This document shows positions 41,662 through 50,223 of a stretch of DNA of 52,071 nucleotides, in pieces. Source of the DNA: Prevotellaceae bacterium (GTDB taxonomy: Bacteria > Bacteroidota > Bacteroidia > Bacteroidales > UBA932); NCBI GenBank assembly GCA_031266015.1, contig JAISBU010000028.1:1-52071 (forward strand), in the 5' to 3' direction. Within the stretch, counting starts at the first letter, position 1. Each line of letters opens with the position of its first letter. Made by a program: the position numbers and the translations under genes. Under the pieces are notes generated by a model. The model did not search any database. It worked only from the letters and a program-made list of their open reading frames with translations, and had not been told where the DNA came from.

Positions 41662-44499
41662 TTACAAGTAGCTTTCAATCGGATCACAGGTGCACACCAA
41701 ATTTCTATCTCCGTAAGCGCTATCTATTTTGCTGACGTGAGGGAAAAACTTATTCTCCTTTATCCACTCCAATGGGTATGCTGCCTGCTCACGCGTGTAC
41801 GGGTGCGACCATGTACTACTGCACAGCTCCCGTGCGGTATGTGGCGCCATCTTCAGCACATTATCCGCTTTATCTGCCGAGCCTGATTTTATATTCTCAC
41901 ACTCTTTTTTAATGGAAATAAGCGCTTCAACAAATCTGTCCAGCTCTGCCTTACTTTCGCTTTCTGTTGGCTCCACCATGAGCGTTTCCGCCACAGGGAA
42001 TGACAGCGTAGGAGCATGAAAACCGTAATCCATCAAACGGCGGGCTATATCTGAAGCATCCACGCCATAGGTAGCTTTAAATGTGCGGCAATCAATAATA
42101 CACTCATGCGCAATACGCTCTGTTTCAGATGTATACACGGTTGAATAGTGGGGTTGCAGCTTACGTGAGATATAGTTAGCGTTGAGAATAGCAATGGCAG
42201 TAGCCTGCTTCAAGCCTTGTTCGCCCATCATTTTTATGTAGCCATACGTAATGGGTAGTACGCTGGCGCTACCAAAGGGAGCCGCCGAAACTGCGGATAT
42301 ACTTTTTTCTGATCCTGTATTTACCACACTGTGAGAAGGTAAAAATGGGAGTAACTTTTTGTTTACACAAACAGGTCCAACACCGGGACCGCCGCCGCCA
42401 TGCGGAATAGCAAAGGTCTTATGCAGGTTCAAATGGCAAACATCTGCGCCAATGTAACCGGGACTGGCGTAACCGCATTGAGCGTTCATATTGGCACCAT
42501 CCATGTACACAAGACCGCCGTTATCGTGCACAATTTTCACCATTTCACGAATCTTACTCTCAAATACACCATGCGTAGATGGGTAGGTTATCATTACACA
42601 CGACAATTTATCCTTATGCAGCTCGGCCTTTGCTCGCAAATCAGCAACATCAATATTTCCTTTCCCGTCACAAGCAACCACCACAACCTGCATACCCGCC
42701 ATTGCGGCGCTGGCGGGATTGGTTCCGTGAGCGCTAAAAGGAATCAGCGCTACATTACGCTTAGCATCACCTTTGGATAAATGATACTGACGAATCATCA
42801 TTAAGCCTGTATACTCTCCGTTGGCACCCGAATTTGGTTGAAATGAAGCACCGTCAAATCCGGTAATTGTAGCAATATCCTTGCTCAAATCTTCTATCAA
42901 TTCATAGTAGCCCAAAGCCTGTTCTTTAGGCACAAAGGGATGCACATTGCCAAACTCGCTCCAGCTAACAGGGATCATCTCGCTGGCAGCATTCAACTTC
43001 ATGGTGCAAGAACCGAGTGGAATCATGCTGTTAGCCAAAGAGATATCTCTGCGCTCCAGCTTTTTTATGTAGCGCATCAACTCCGTTTCGCTATGATACT
43101 TGTTGAATATTTTTTCGGTAAGAAAATCAGAAGTACGAGCAAATCGCCGAATCGCTGAATCGTTGACATGCTGAGCCGTTGAGCTCAATGAGCAACCAAA
43201 AAGAGAGGCGATACCAACTATCTCACTTGCAGTAGTCACCTCATCAAAGCTAATACGAATGCTGCTTTCTGAAGGATAGAAAAAATTAAACCCTACTGAT
43301 TCCGCTGCACTTTTTATACTCTTGACATTTACCCCTTGCACCTCAATTGTGTCAAAGAAACTACCTGCAGCCAGCTTAAATCCTTTTGCTTTTAAAACCG
43401 ACGCCAGCTGCAAAGCACAAGCATGCGCATGTTGTGCAATTGCCTTTAATCCTTGCGGCCCATGATACACAGCGTACATGCCCGCCATGCTGGCCAGCAG
43501 CGCTTGTGCCGTACAGATATTACTTGTGGCTTTTTCACGCTTAATATGTTGCTCCCTCGTTTGCAGCGACATACGCAACGCCTTGTTGCCCAACCTGTCT
43601 ACCGAAACTCCAATAATTCGTCCCGGCATAGAACGTTTATTAGCATCCCTGGTAGCCATATAACCTGCATGAGGCCCACCGAATCCCATAGGAATACCAA
43701 AACGTTGAGTACTGCCAACAGCAATATCCGCTCCAAAGGCGGCAGGCTCTTTAAGCACAGCCAAGCTCAATATATCGGCCACAGCTGTTAGCAGCGCACT
43801 TTGCGCGTGCAAACGCTCCGCAAACGCCGTATAATCAAGTATCTCACCATTTGCCGCCGGATACTGCACAATAGCTCCAAAGCATTTATTACTTAATTTA
43901 TCCGTAGCAAAATTTCCAACCTGAACTTCTACACCTGTAGGAGCGCAGCGTGTGCGAACAACATCCAGCGTCTGCGGAAAAATATTTTCATCAACGAACA
44001 GCACGTTACAACCTTTTGCAACAGCATCACGTGAGCGTAAATCCAACATCATGTGAACAGCCTCAGCGGCAGCAGTTGCCTCATCAAGTAAAGAGCAGCT
44101 GCTTATTTCCAATCCTGTAAGGCTGCACACCACGGTTTGAAAGTTTAGCAGCGCTTCCAAACGTCCCTGTGAAATCTCCGCTTGATAGGGAGTGTACGAA
44201 GTATACCAAGCGGGATTTTCAAAAATATTTCGCTGAATAGGAGCAGGAGTGGCGGTACCATAGTAGCCCATTCCAATGAAAGTACGCAGAGGCTTATTCT
44301 TTGCCGCCAGCTGTTTTATTTTTTGCGCATACTCAAATTCTGTCAATGCCGGGGATAACGCCAAGGGTTGCTGAATACGAATATCAGCAGGAATGGTTTG
44401 CTCCACCAGCTCATCTACGCTTTTCGCATCAACAGCATTAAGCATATCCTTAATATCAGCCTCGCTTGGCCCAATGTGACGCTTGTAAAAGGGAAGCAT
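41662..44499 (-). CDS. gcvP: Glycine dehydrogenase (decarboxylating), P protein
   Basis: GcvP is the PLP enzyme that decarboxylates glycine and passes the aminomethyl group to the lipoyl H protein. It is 945 aa, the full fused form with both halves. The N-terminus FYKRHIGPSEADIKDML, the NLHKTFAIPHGGGGPGVGP segment with the PLP Lys at 694, and MIPLGSCTMKLNA are diagnostic. The linker between halves (near 43145-43195) is encoded by DNA resembling an intergenic repeat yet stays in frame. gcvT and gcvH are not in the window. Confidence 0.97.
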   Translation of the reverse strand: MLPFYKRHIGPSEADIKDMLNAVDAKSVDELVEQTIPADIRIQQPLALSPALTEFEYAQKIKQLAAKNKPLRTFIGMGYYGTATPAPIQRNIFENPAWYTSYTPYQAEISQGRLEALLNFQTVVCSLTGLEISSCSLLDEATAAAEAVHMMLDLRSRDAVAKGCNVLFVDENIFPQTLDVVRTRCAPTGVEVQVGNFATDKLSNKCFGAIVQYPAANGEILDYTAFAERLHAQSALLTAVADILSLAVLKEPAAFGADIAVGSTQRFGIPMGFGGPHAGYMATRDANKRSMPGRIIGVSVDRLGNKALRMSLQTREQHIKREKATSNICTAQALLASMAGMYAVYHGPQGLKAIAQHAHACALQLASVLKAKGFKLAAGSFFDTIEVQGVNVKSIKSAAESVGFNFFYPSESSIRISFDEVTTASEIVGIASLFGCSLSSTAQHVNDSAIRRFARTSDFLTEKIFNKYHSETELMRYIKKLERRDISLANSMIPLGSCTMKLNAASEMIPVSWSEFGNVHPFVPKEQALGYYELIEDLSKDIATITGFDGASFQPNSGANGEYTGLMMIRQYHLSKGDAKRNVALIPFSAHGTNPASAAMAGMQVVVVACDGKGNIDVADLRAKAELHKDKLSCVMITYPSTHGVFESKIREMVKIVHDNGGLVYMDGANMNAQCGYASPGYIGADVCHLNLHKTFAIPHGGGGPGVGPVCVNKKLLPFLPSHSVVNTGSEKSISAVSAAPFGSASVLPITYGYIKMMGEQGLKQATAIAILNANYISRKLQPHYSTVYTSETERIAHECIIDCRTFKATYGVDASDIARRLMDYGFHAPTLSFPVAETLMVEPTESESKAELDRFVEALISIKKECENIKSGSADKADNVLKMAPHTARELCSSTWSHPYTREQAAYPLEWIKENKFFPHVSKIDSAYGDRNLVCTCDPIESYL
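43145..43195. repeat. Intergenic-type repeat words inside gcvP
   Basis: On the coding strand the linker region of gcvP reads CTCAACGGCTCAGCATGTC then AACGATTCAGCGATTCGGCG, similar to the CAACGGTTCAAC/ATTCAGCATGTGC words at 15640-15670. It encodes residues between the N- and C-terminal halves of GcvP, where the family varies in sequence. Homology to the repeats is suggested, not proven. Confidence 0.35.
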
Positions 44500-44543
44500 T
44501 TCGTTTAAAAAATTAGATTTTAATACGCTTGAAAAATTCGAAT

Positions 44544-45191
44544 TTAAAGCTGAGTCCAGGTTATGGGTTGCAAAAATGGGTTTGTAAGGCGCTCACTACC
44601 AATGGTTGTCGGATAGCCATGTCCGGGCAGTACCTGAGTTTCGTCAGGCAGCGGCAGAATAAGTTGAGTAAGACTACGCATAATCTCATCATAATCGCCA
44701 CCGGGCAAATCCGTACGGCCAATACTTCCCTGAAATAGCGTATCGCCGGTAAAAATCACGCTACGCTCCTTTGAGTATAATGCCACACAACCTTTGCTAT
44801 GTCCCGGAACGTGTAGCACCTGTAGCGTAGTGTTGCCAAATGCAAATTCGTCCTCTAAAAACTTTGGCTTAGGCGGCGGAACCAGAGCAAAATTATACGC
44901 TTTGCCTTGCTCCTCTCCCGCCTCTAACATTGGTAAATCTGCCTTATGCAAATAGCTGGGAATGCTATACCGTTCACACAAAAATGCGTTGCCCAATATG
45001 TGGTCAATATGCCCGTGCGTATTGATCAGCGCTACCGGTTTTAGCTTACTTTGGTTTATAAAATCTACCACACGTTCCTCTTCACGGGATGAGTAGCAGC
45101 CCGCGTCAATGAATACGCACTCCCCACTCTCATCGTATGCCACGTAAGTGTTCTCCCTAAAGTCGTTGAAAACAAAAGTTTTTATCTGCAT
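44544..45191 (-). CDS. Metallo-beta-lactamase-fold hydrolase (glyoxalase II-like)
   Basis: A 215-aa cytoplasmic hydrolase. The metal motif THGHIDH is at residues 58-64, the third His is in HVPGHSKG, and the bridging Asp is in FTGDTLFQGSIGRTD. This combination fits the glyoxalase II-like branch that hydrolyses thioesters such as S-lactoylglutathione. Bacteroidales usually lack glutathione, so the substrate is unknown. It lies between pcm (17 bp upstream) and gcvP (44 bp downstream) on the same strand, so an operon is likely. Confidence 0.92.
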   Translation of the reverse strand: MQIKTFVFNDFRENTYVAYDESGECVFIDAGCYSSREEERVVDFINQSKLKPVALINTHGHIDHILGNAFLCERYSIPSYLHKADLPMLEAGEEQGKAYNFALVPPPKPKFLEDEFAFGNTTLQVLHVPGHSKGCVALYSKERSVIFTGDTLFQGSIGRTDLPGGDYDEIMRSLTQLILPLPDETQVLPGHGYPTTIGSERLTNPFLQPITWTQL

Positions 45192-45208
45192 GTAAATAGC
45201 TTACAAGG

Positions 45209-45865
45209 TTATGAATTATTCTGCACTCCCTGCAGCATTGGAACAAAAGAGCACATTCCGTATTTTATTTGCTTGAAGTCGTGCTCATTCAAGCGTTCCA
45301 CCACGTACATCTGCTGCACAGATTCGCCTCCTACCGGTATTACCATTCGGCCTCCCACAGCGAGTTGCTCCAGCAAAGCCTGCGGCAAGCTAGCAGCCCC
45401 ACAGGTTACAATAATTTTTGAAAATGGCGCCTCCTCCGGTATACCTGCAAAGCCATCTCCAAAAATAAGATGCGGCTTATAGCCCATCTTACCTAGCATT
45501 TTTTTAGCAAAAGCATGCAATTCTTGCTGGCGCTCTATGCTAAACAAGCTCGCTCCCATCTCGCAAAGAACTGCCGCCTGATAGCCGGAACCCGTTCCGA
45601 TTTCCAAAACTTTTTCACCCGGAACCACTTGCAACAGCTGCGTTTGCATGGCTACAGTATATGGCTGAGAAATTGTTTGCCCGGCTGCAATTGGAATAGC
45701 CTTATCGTCGTAAGCATGCCTGTCAAGAGCGCTATCCAGAAAAAAATGTCGTGGAATTTTTGCAATAGCGGACAAAACGCGTTCATCAGCAATGCCTTTT
45801 TCACGCAAAAGTTTTACCAACTTTTGCCTCAATCCCTGATGCCTGAACGAATCGAATTTATCCAT
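45209..45865 (-). CDS. pcm: Protein-L-isoaspartate O-methyltransferase
   Basis: Pcm methylates isoaspartyl residues with SAM, allowing damaged proteins to be repaired. The ATG at 45865 gives 218 aa starting MDKFDSF; a GTG two codons upstream is also possible. Motifs seen are IPRHFFLDSALDRHAYDD, AIPIAAGQTISQPYTVAMQ and the SAM site VLEIGTGSGYQAAVL. It leads a likely operon with the MBL-fold hydrolase and gcvP. A -7 word lies only 12 bp before the ATG, implying a very short leader. Confidence 0.95.
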   Translation of the reverse strand: MDKFDSFRHQGLRQKLVKLLREKGIADERVLSAIAKIPRHFFLDSALDRHAYDDKAIPIAAGQTISQPYTVAMQTQLLQVVPGEKVLEIGTGSGYQAAVLCEMGASLFSIERQQELHAFAKKMLGKMGYKPHLIFGDGFAGIPEEAPFSKIIVTCGAASLPQALLEQLAVGGRMVIPVGGESVQQMYVVERLNEHDFKQIKYGMCSFVPMLQGVQNNS

Positions 45866-45876
45866 TTTCACGTTTA

Positions 45877-45884
45877 CAAAGATA
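45877..45884 (-). promoter_or_regulatory. Candidate -7 promoter element for pcm
   Basis: The minus strand reads TATCTTTG, a full TAnnTTTG match, 12 nt before the pcm ATG. The leader would be only about 5 nt. No -33 match is seen at the standard spacing. Confidence 0.45.
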
Positions 45885-46003
45885 CGTTGTTGCTTTCAAA
45901 AGCGCCTCACAGACACTACCTTAGTTTTAGACCGTGAATAACTTTTAAATATCTGATAATCAAATAGTTAAGTATGATATAAAATACTTGTTGATAAATA
46001 ATA

Positions 46004-46033
46004 TTTGCAGATCGACCTAGTTGGCTATATTTG
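46004..46033 (+). promoter_or_regulatory. Promoter for the 46059 gene
   Basis: TTTG (46004-46007) and TATATTTG (46026-46033) are 18 nt apart, close to the ideal Bacteroidota promoter. The predicted transcript start near 46040 gives a leader of about 20 nt and supports the ATG at 46059 over upstream codons. Confidence 0.7.
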
Positions 46034-46058
46034 TATAATATTTTCATTTGCGTACAAA

Positions 46059-46859
46059 ATGAAAGCAGCGCTAATTGGTTTTGGGAAACAACGCGGACGC
46101 TATGCCGACGTTCTACTGCGATGCGGCTGCAGCGCTGTAGACGTTGACTACGTGCCCGAGCACGCTCAAGTGGTACTGCTTTCCGAGGTACAAGAGCTGG
46201 ACAAGGTACTGCCGCACATTCAATCATTGAAGCATGTATTTATCAAGCAGCACAGCTTATCCTCAAAAGATTTGCAGCAGATAGACAAAGTTGCCAGCGA
46301 GGCAGAAGTTGTTGTTCATTTTTCCGCTCCCAAGCTTTACGAGTGGAATATTCCGGACGTAATTCGCTTGATTGGCAACGTGAAGCTGATTCAGGTTTAC
46401 AAGGATTACGACTACGCAAAAAAATTGCACAGTAGCGAGCTAAAAAATGAGCTACTAGCAGCAGCTTGTGTTGTCAGCTCCAGAATAAGCAACATTGTAA
46501 AATCTCGCTCCATTGTTCCGTGTGACTTTGAAGTGCTGGGCTTCAGAATTGATTTTGCCAACGTAGCAACCGCGCACTTTTGGCTAGGCAGCTCAACCTT
46601 TACCCCTCGACAAGAGGTGCGATTCTTTGGGTGCAACGGCATGGTGCTGCTCGACGATATTGCACGAGCTGTACACCTAAAAACGCTTGACGGAACGCTA
46701 TTCACAACTCCGTTTTTATCTCCTGCCGATAGTGAAGAAAAAGAGCTGATGGATTTTATACAAAGCATAGCAAGAGGCCGCAAGCAAACCCTGCTATCCG
46801 CCGTAAATGCGGCTATTGCAAAAATTGCCGAAGAGCGCTTATCTCAGCTGAATAAGTAA
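46059..46859 (+). CDS. Degenerate Gfo/Idh/MocA-like oxidoreductase family protein
   Basis: A 266-aa protein with an N-terminal Rossmann-like start (MKAALIGFGKQRGRYADVL) and a C-terminal beta-sheet domain (VRFFGCNGMVLLDDIARAVHL, then MDFIQSIARGRKQTLLSAVN) laid out as in the Gfo/Idh/MocA family. The glycine-rich loop is altered and the family's E-K-P active-site triplet reads I-K-Q (HVFIKQHSL), keeping only the Lys. The start at 46059 fits the promoter. A diverged or non-catalytic member is likely; family assignment itself is tentative. A one-TM protein gene follows after 42 bp. Confidence 0.55.
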   Translation: MKAALIGFGKQRGRYADVLLRCGCSAVDVDYVPEHAQVVLLSEVQELDKVLPHIQSLKHVFIKQHSLSSKDLQQIDKVASEAEVVVHFSAPKLYEWNIPDVIRLIGNVKLIQVYKDYDYAKKLHSSELKNELLAAACVVSSRISNIVKSRSIVPCDFEVLGFRIDFANVATAHFWLGSSTFTPRQEVRFFGCNGMVLLDDIARAVHLKTLDGTLFTTPFLSPADSEEKELMDFIQSIARGRKQTLLSAVNAAIAKIAEERLSQLNK

Positions 46860-46901
46860 CGATTGAGCTGTTATCGAGCTTATCAATCAAAAGTACTAAG
46901 C

Positions 46902-47423
46902 ATGGATACTTTTTTTCAAATCATATTCGCCCTCCTGATTTCAGGACTCATGGTATTCGGAGCTGTATTCTTTGTGCTACGCAAAATGTTAGCCGCCGAT
47001 GCAAACAGGCGCAACATTGAGCTACTTCTCGCAGCAAAAGAGTTAACGCTGCCATTGCGCCTGCAAGCTCATGAGCGGCTTATGCTATTTTTGGAACGAA
47101 TATCACTCGAGGCTATGGTATTGCGCTTGCGCAAACCAAATACTACCAACGCTGAATTGCACGCAGACCTCACCGCAGCAGTACGCAGTGAATTTGAGCA
47201 CAACCTGGCGCAGCAAATGTACATATCGCAGGAATTATGGAATACTATTTGCATGGCAAAAAACACAACACTTACAGTGATAAATACAAATGCCCAGCAA
47301 ACCGATCCGAAAAACAGCTCCATGCAGCTGGCGCAAATGCTGATAAAATATCATGTAAACAACGAACAGCCTACGGCTGATGCCATGAAGTTACTCAAAA
47401 AAGAGGTGGCAAAACTGTTCTAA
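46902..47423 (+). CDS. One-TM conserved Bacteroidota protein
   Basis: A 173-aa protein with a single N-terminal membrane helix (FFQIIFALLISGLMVFGAVFFVL) followed by a mostly helical cytoplasmic part. That part contains ELTLPLRLQAHERLMLFLERISLEAMVLRL and QQMYISQELWNTI. Proteins of this design are common in Bacteroidota (similar, I believe, to a DUF7935-type family) with no known function. The ATG at 46902 is chosen because it starts just before the helix. It probably shares a transcript with the gene 42 bp upstream. Confidence 0.65.
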   Translation: MDTFFQIIFALLISGLMVFGAVFFVLRKMLAADANRRNIELLLAAKELTLPLRLQAHERLMLFLERISLEAMVLRLRKPNTTNAELHADLTAAVRSEFEHNLAQQMYISQELWNTICMAKNTTLTVINTNAQQTDPKNSSMQLAQMLIKYHVNNEQPTADAMKLLKKEVAKLF

Positions 47424-47595
47424 AAAGCTGCAGTAAGCAGTAGCAGTAGGCTGCCGTGTGCGCTTGTTGTCATCCTGAGCAAAGCGAAGGAGCTCGGATT
47501 TGCACAATGGTGATACTTTGATGCAGCATGAGATGCTTCGACAAGTTCGGCATGACAACGTACACGCGCACCAAGAAATCGTCAATAGTAAATGG
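47424..47595. repeat. Intergenic repeat island
   Basis: Between convergent genes, this 172-bp stretch contains TTGTCATCCTGAGCAAAGCG (47467-47486), GATGCTTCGACAAGTTCGGC (47531-47550) and the AT-rich AGTAAATGGTTAAATGG words before the mqnC stop. The first two are members of the REP-like family of the window, in opposite orientation and about 60 bp apart. Confidence 0.55.
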
Positions 47596-48684
47596 TTAAA
47601 TGGTAAATTCGTACTTTTGGTTTCGGAGCCACGGTTCGTACCCTGCTTCTCGAATTGCCAGCTGTATTCCTTCAGCGTCAAGCTTGTAGCAGCTACCGGC
47701 AGATGAAACTACGTTTTCCTCCATCATAATAGAGCCAAAGTCGTTGGCTCCTCCCCACAGGCAAAGTTGAGCCGTGGATTTACCCACGGTAAGCCAGGAG
47801 GCTTGAATATTCGGTACATTATGTAACATTATCCGGGCAATAGCCACCGTGCGCAAATACTCTTCCGGCGTTACCGGCTGTACATCTTTGAAAAGAGACT
47901 TATCCGCAACATTTTCCAGCTGCACAGGCCAACAGATGAAAGCCAGAAATCCGTATGAATTTTTAGGCTTTTGCGCCTGTAAATCCCGTATCTTGCACAT
48001 ATGCTCAATACGGTCGGCACGAGCTTCAATATGCCCGAACATCATGGTAGCTGAGGTTGGCAGGTTGAGCAGGTGCGCTTCGTGCATTACATCCAACCAT
48101 GCTTGTACATCCGGTTTCCCGGGCGAAAGTTTTTTCCGGATATCATCTACCAAAATTTCAGCTCCGGCGCCGGGCAGGCTGTCAAGTCCCGCTGCCACCA
48201 GTCGCTGCAAAGTTTCCCTGTAGCTTAGCTTTTCCAGCTTGGCAATGTGCGCAACTTCGGGAGGCCCCAGCGCATGTAGCTTCAACGTTGGATGTTTCTT
48301 TTTTAGGTCACGGAAAAGTTGTTCGTAAAAATCCAACCCGTATTTCGGATGCAACCCACCCTGCAGGAGCAGCTGATTACCACCTTTGGCAAAAAGTTCT
48401 TCAATCTTTTGCTCGTATTCGGCAAGCGTTGTGGTGTATGCCCTGTTGCTTTGCAAGCCGCAGTGAAAGGTACAAAATTTACAGCCGGAAATGCATACGT
48501 TTGTAATGTTTACGTTGCGGTCAATTTGCCAGCTTACTCCGTATCCCGGAACGTGTATTTGTCGGAGCTTGTTTGCCACAAACATTAAATCGGATAGGGG
48601 CGCTTGCTCGTATAGCAGCAAGCCTTCTTCCGGAGTTAAAGGCCTAATATCTAGAGCCTTTCTGTATAAACGGTTGAATTCCAA
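47596..48684 (-). CDS. mqnC: Cyclic dehypoxanthinylfutalosine synthase (radical SAM)
   Basis: MqnC cyclises dehypoxanthine futalosine with a radical SAM mechanism in the futalosine route to menaquinone. It is 362 aa. The cluster motif is CISGCKFC (C-x3-C-x2-C) in NITNVCISGCKFCTFHC. Family segments are LLLQGGLHPKYGLDFYEQLF, GAGAEILVDDIR, TSATMMFGHIE, NIQASWLTVGK and GGANDFGSIMMEENVVSSAG. The reading frame has a stop two codons before a TTG at 48684 and no ATG near, so a TTG start is required. None of the other mqn genes is in the window. MqnE is a related family, but the sequence fits MqnC better. Confidence 0.92.
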   Translation of the reverse strand: MEFNRLYRKALDIRPLTPEEGLLLYEQAPLSDLMFVANKLRQIHVPGYGVSWQIDRNVNITNVCISGCKFCTFHCGLQSNRAYTTTLAEYEQKIEELFAKGGNQLLLQGGLHPKYGLDFYEQLFRDLKKKHPTLKLHALGPPEVAHIAKLEKLSYRETLQRLVAAGLDSLPGAGAEILVDDIRKKLSPGKPDVQAWLDVMHEAHLLNLPTSATMMFGHIEARADRIEHMCKIRDLQAQKPKNSYGFLAFICWPVQLENVADKSLFKDVQPVTPEEYLRTVAIARIMLHNVPNIQASWLTVGKSTAQLCLWGGANDFGSIMMEENVVSSAGSCYKLDAEGIQLAIREAGYEPWLRNQKYEFTI

Positions 48685-48712
48685 AGTTTAAATTTCAGAT
48701 TTATTCGAGCTG

Positions 48713-48720
48713 CAAATTTA
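48713..48720 (-). promoter_or_regulatory. Candidate -7 promoter element for mqnC
   Basis: The minus strand reads TAAATTTG, a full TAnnTTTG match, about 28 bp before the TTG start. It gives a leader of about 20 nt and supports that start. Confidence 0.5.
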
Positions 48721-48770
48721 CAACTCTCAAGTGGTGAGATTATTTTGTTTTTGAGTGGCATACGATATAC

Positions 48771-49187
48771 TTACTGCAGCTGCCCACGGTCGCTTTTCTT
48801 TTTTAATTCTGTTTTTTTCCCTGCCTCAAAGTTGACTACACCCCTTTGAGTTGTTAGCTTTTCAAGCTGTGTAATGGGTACTTGTACAGTCCAAAAATTA
48901 TTTGCCTTAGTGCCAACTTGTACTCCCAGTTTTTTGATACTACGCTCGGTTACCTCACCTGTAACGTACAAAAAGCCGCTCACGTAGTAGGTTTGGTTGT
49001 CGTTGTACAGGTTGTACTTTTCCGTTAGGCTTTCAGACGGTGCATACCCTGATTGGGTATATCCCTCGGCCTTCAAGTCGTTTAGCAGCATTGATGCTTG
49101 CAGGTCGAGGGTGGCAGTGGGCTTACTATTTGCACAACTATATATCAATGTGCTGTAAAACAGAATATTAGCAAACCAAAATTTCAT
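48771..49187 (-). CDS. Small lipoprotein resembling a stand-alone subtilase propeptide domain
   Basis: A 138-aa lipoprotein with lipobox-like LIYSC (Cys18). The second half, VSGFLYVTGEV, KKLGVQVGTKANNFWTVQVPI, LEKLTTQRGVVNFEAGKK, follows the pattern of the prodomain that precedes the catalytic domain in Bacteroidota S8 (subtilisin-like) peptidases. The protein ends where the peptidase domain would begin, and only 86 bp separate it from mqnC, so no peptidase part is left nearby. It could be a free inhibitor or chaperone of a peptidase encoded elsewhere, or a truncated gene. Family likeness is by eye only. Confidence 0.6.
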   Translation of the reverse strand: MKFWFANILFYSTLIYSCANSKPTATLDLQASMLLNDLKAEGYTQSGYAPSESLTEKYNLYNDNQTYYVSGFLYVTGEVTERSIKKLGVQVGTKANNFWTVQVPITQLEKLTTQRGVVNFEAGKKTELKKKSDRGQLQ

Positions 49188-49353
49188 AGGTAAAAGAAGG
49201 GGGTTAATTCTTCATCTAAAGTACAACAAAAAGCAGCAACCCGAATTTAGCTTAGCTTACATTAACCGCATTTTACCAAGTTGTGCACACACGCCAAGTT
49301 AAGATGTTCATTTCTTTATAATCGGTACGGGCGCAACTTTTATAAAATCTGAC

Positions 49354-49361
49354 TATATTTG
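49354..49361 (+). promoter_or_regulatory. Candidate -7 promoter element for the IscU-like/GGGtGRT operon
   Basis: TATATTTG, a full TAnnTTTG match, lies 66 bp before the ATG at 49428. A strong -33 element is not evident. The leader would be about 60 nt. Confidence 0.5.
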
Positions 49362-49427
49362 CGTGCATTTTTCAAATGCGTGAAGCTTAGTCGTAATCAA
49401 CAATTACCTATAATCAACAAAACAGCT

Positions 49428-50120
49428 ATGATTTATTCGCATGAAGTAGAGCATCAGTGCGTGGTTAAGCAAGGCCAGATGCATGGTGCCGCACCTATTC
49501 CTGAAGAGGGGAAATGGGTGAAGTCAAAGGAAATAAAAGACATCTCAGGTCTTACACACGGTGTGGGCTGGTGCGCTCCGCAGCAAGGTGCGTGCAAGCT
49601 TACGCTTAACGTGAAGGAGGGTATTATTGAGGAGGCTTTGGTTGAAACCATTGGTTGCTCCGGTATGACGCACTCCGCTGCTATTGCTTCGGAAATTCTT
49701 CCCGGCAAAACAGTTCTTGAGGCGCTTAATACTGACTTGGTTTGCGACGCTATCAACACCGCTATGCGCGAGCTGTTTTTGCAAATTGCTTACGGTCGTA
49801 CACAATCAGCTTTCAGCGAAGGTGGTTTGCCTATTGGCGCAGGCTTGGAGGATTTGGGTAAGGGCTTGCGCTCTCAGGTGGGAACTATGTTCTCTACCAA
49901 GGCAAAGGGCGTACGCTACCTTGAAATGGCCGAGGGTTACATCAACCGTATGGCTTTGGATGCTGACGGTGAAGTTATCGGCTACGAGTTTATTCACATG
50001 GGCAAAATGATGGATGCCATAAAGAAGGGTACCGATGCTAACGAGGCACTGAAGAGGGCTACTTCTACCTACGGTCGTTTTACCGAGGCTACCAAGTACA
50101 TCGACCCAAGACAGGACTAA
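49428..50120 (+). CDS. IscU/NifU-like scaffold protein paired with GGGtGRT protein
   Basis: A 230-aa protein. The segment QQGACKLTLNVKEGIIEEALVETIGCSGMTHSAAIASEILPGKTVLEAL matches the fold of iron-sulfur scaffold IscU/NifU, with Cys in GWCAPQQGAC and TIGCSGM. The third ligand block of IscU (H-C-S near the C-terminus) is absent, and a further 100 residues with GGLPIGAGLEDLGKGLRSQVG are added. It is thus a distinct branch, known to me only as the steady neighbour of GGGtGRT proteins in anaerobes. The ATG at 49428 fits the alignment better than an upstream codon. The next gene starts 103 bp downstream. Function is unknown; cluster binding is inference. Confidence 0.85.
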   Translation: MIYSHEVEHQCVVKQGQMHGAAPIPEEGKWVKSKEIKDISGLTHGVGWCAPQQGACKLTLNVKEGIIEEALVETIGCSGMTHSAAIASEILPGKTVLEALNTDLVCDAINTAMRELFLQIAYGRTQSAFSEGGLPIGAGLEDLGKGLRSQVGTMFSTKAKGVRYLEMAEGYINRMALDADGEVIGYEFIHMGKMMDAIKKGTDANEALKRATSTYGRFTEATKYIDPRQD

Positions 50121-50159
50121 AAAAGTCAACGGAAAGTAGCAAGCAAAAGCCCGTAGTGA

Positions 50160-50220
50160 ATATGAAATAATGACAATAAATAATTATGAATTAAAAATTA
50201 TGAACTATAAATTGTAAAAC
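50160..50220. repeat. AT-rich dispersed words between the operon's two genes
   Basis: The stretch contains AATTATGAATTAAAAATTATGAAC and ATAAATTGTAAAA. Similar low-complexity words (ATTTACCATTTAC, AAATTGTAAA, TGGATAATGGA) occur near 2613-2700, 4945-4985, 5690, 15208 and 47583. They look like one loose class of intergenic spacer sequence. Confidence 0.4.
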
Positions 50221-50223
50221 GTT

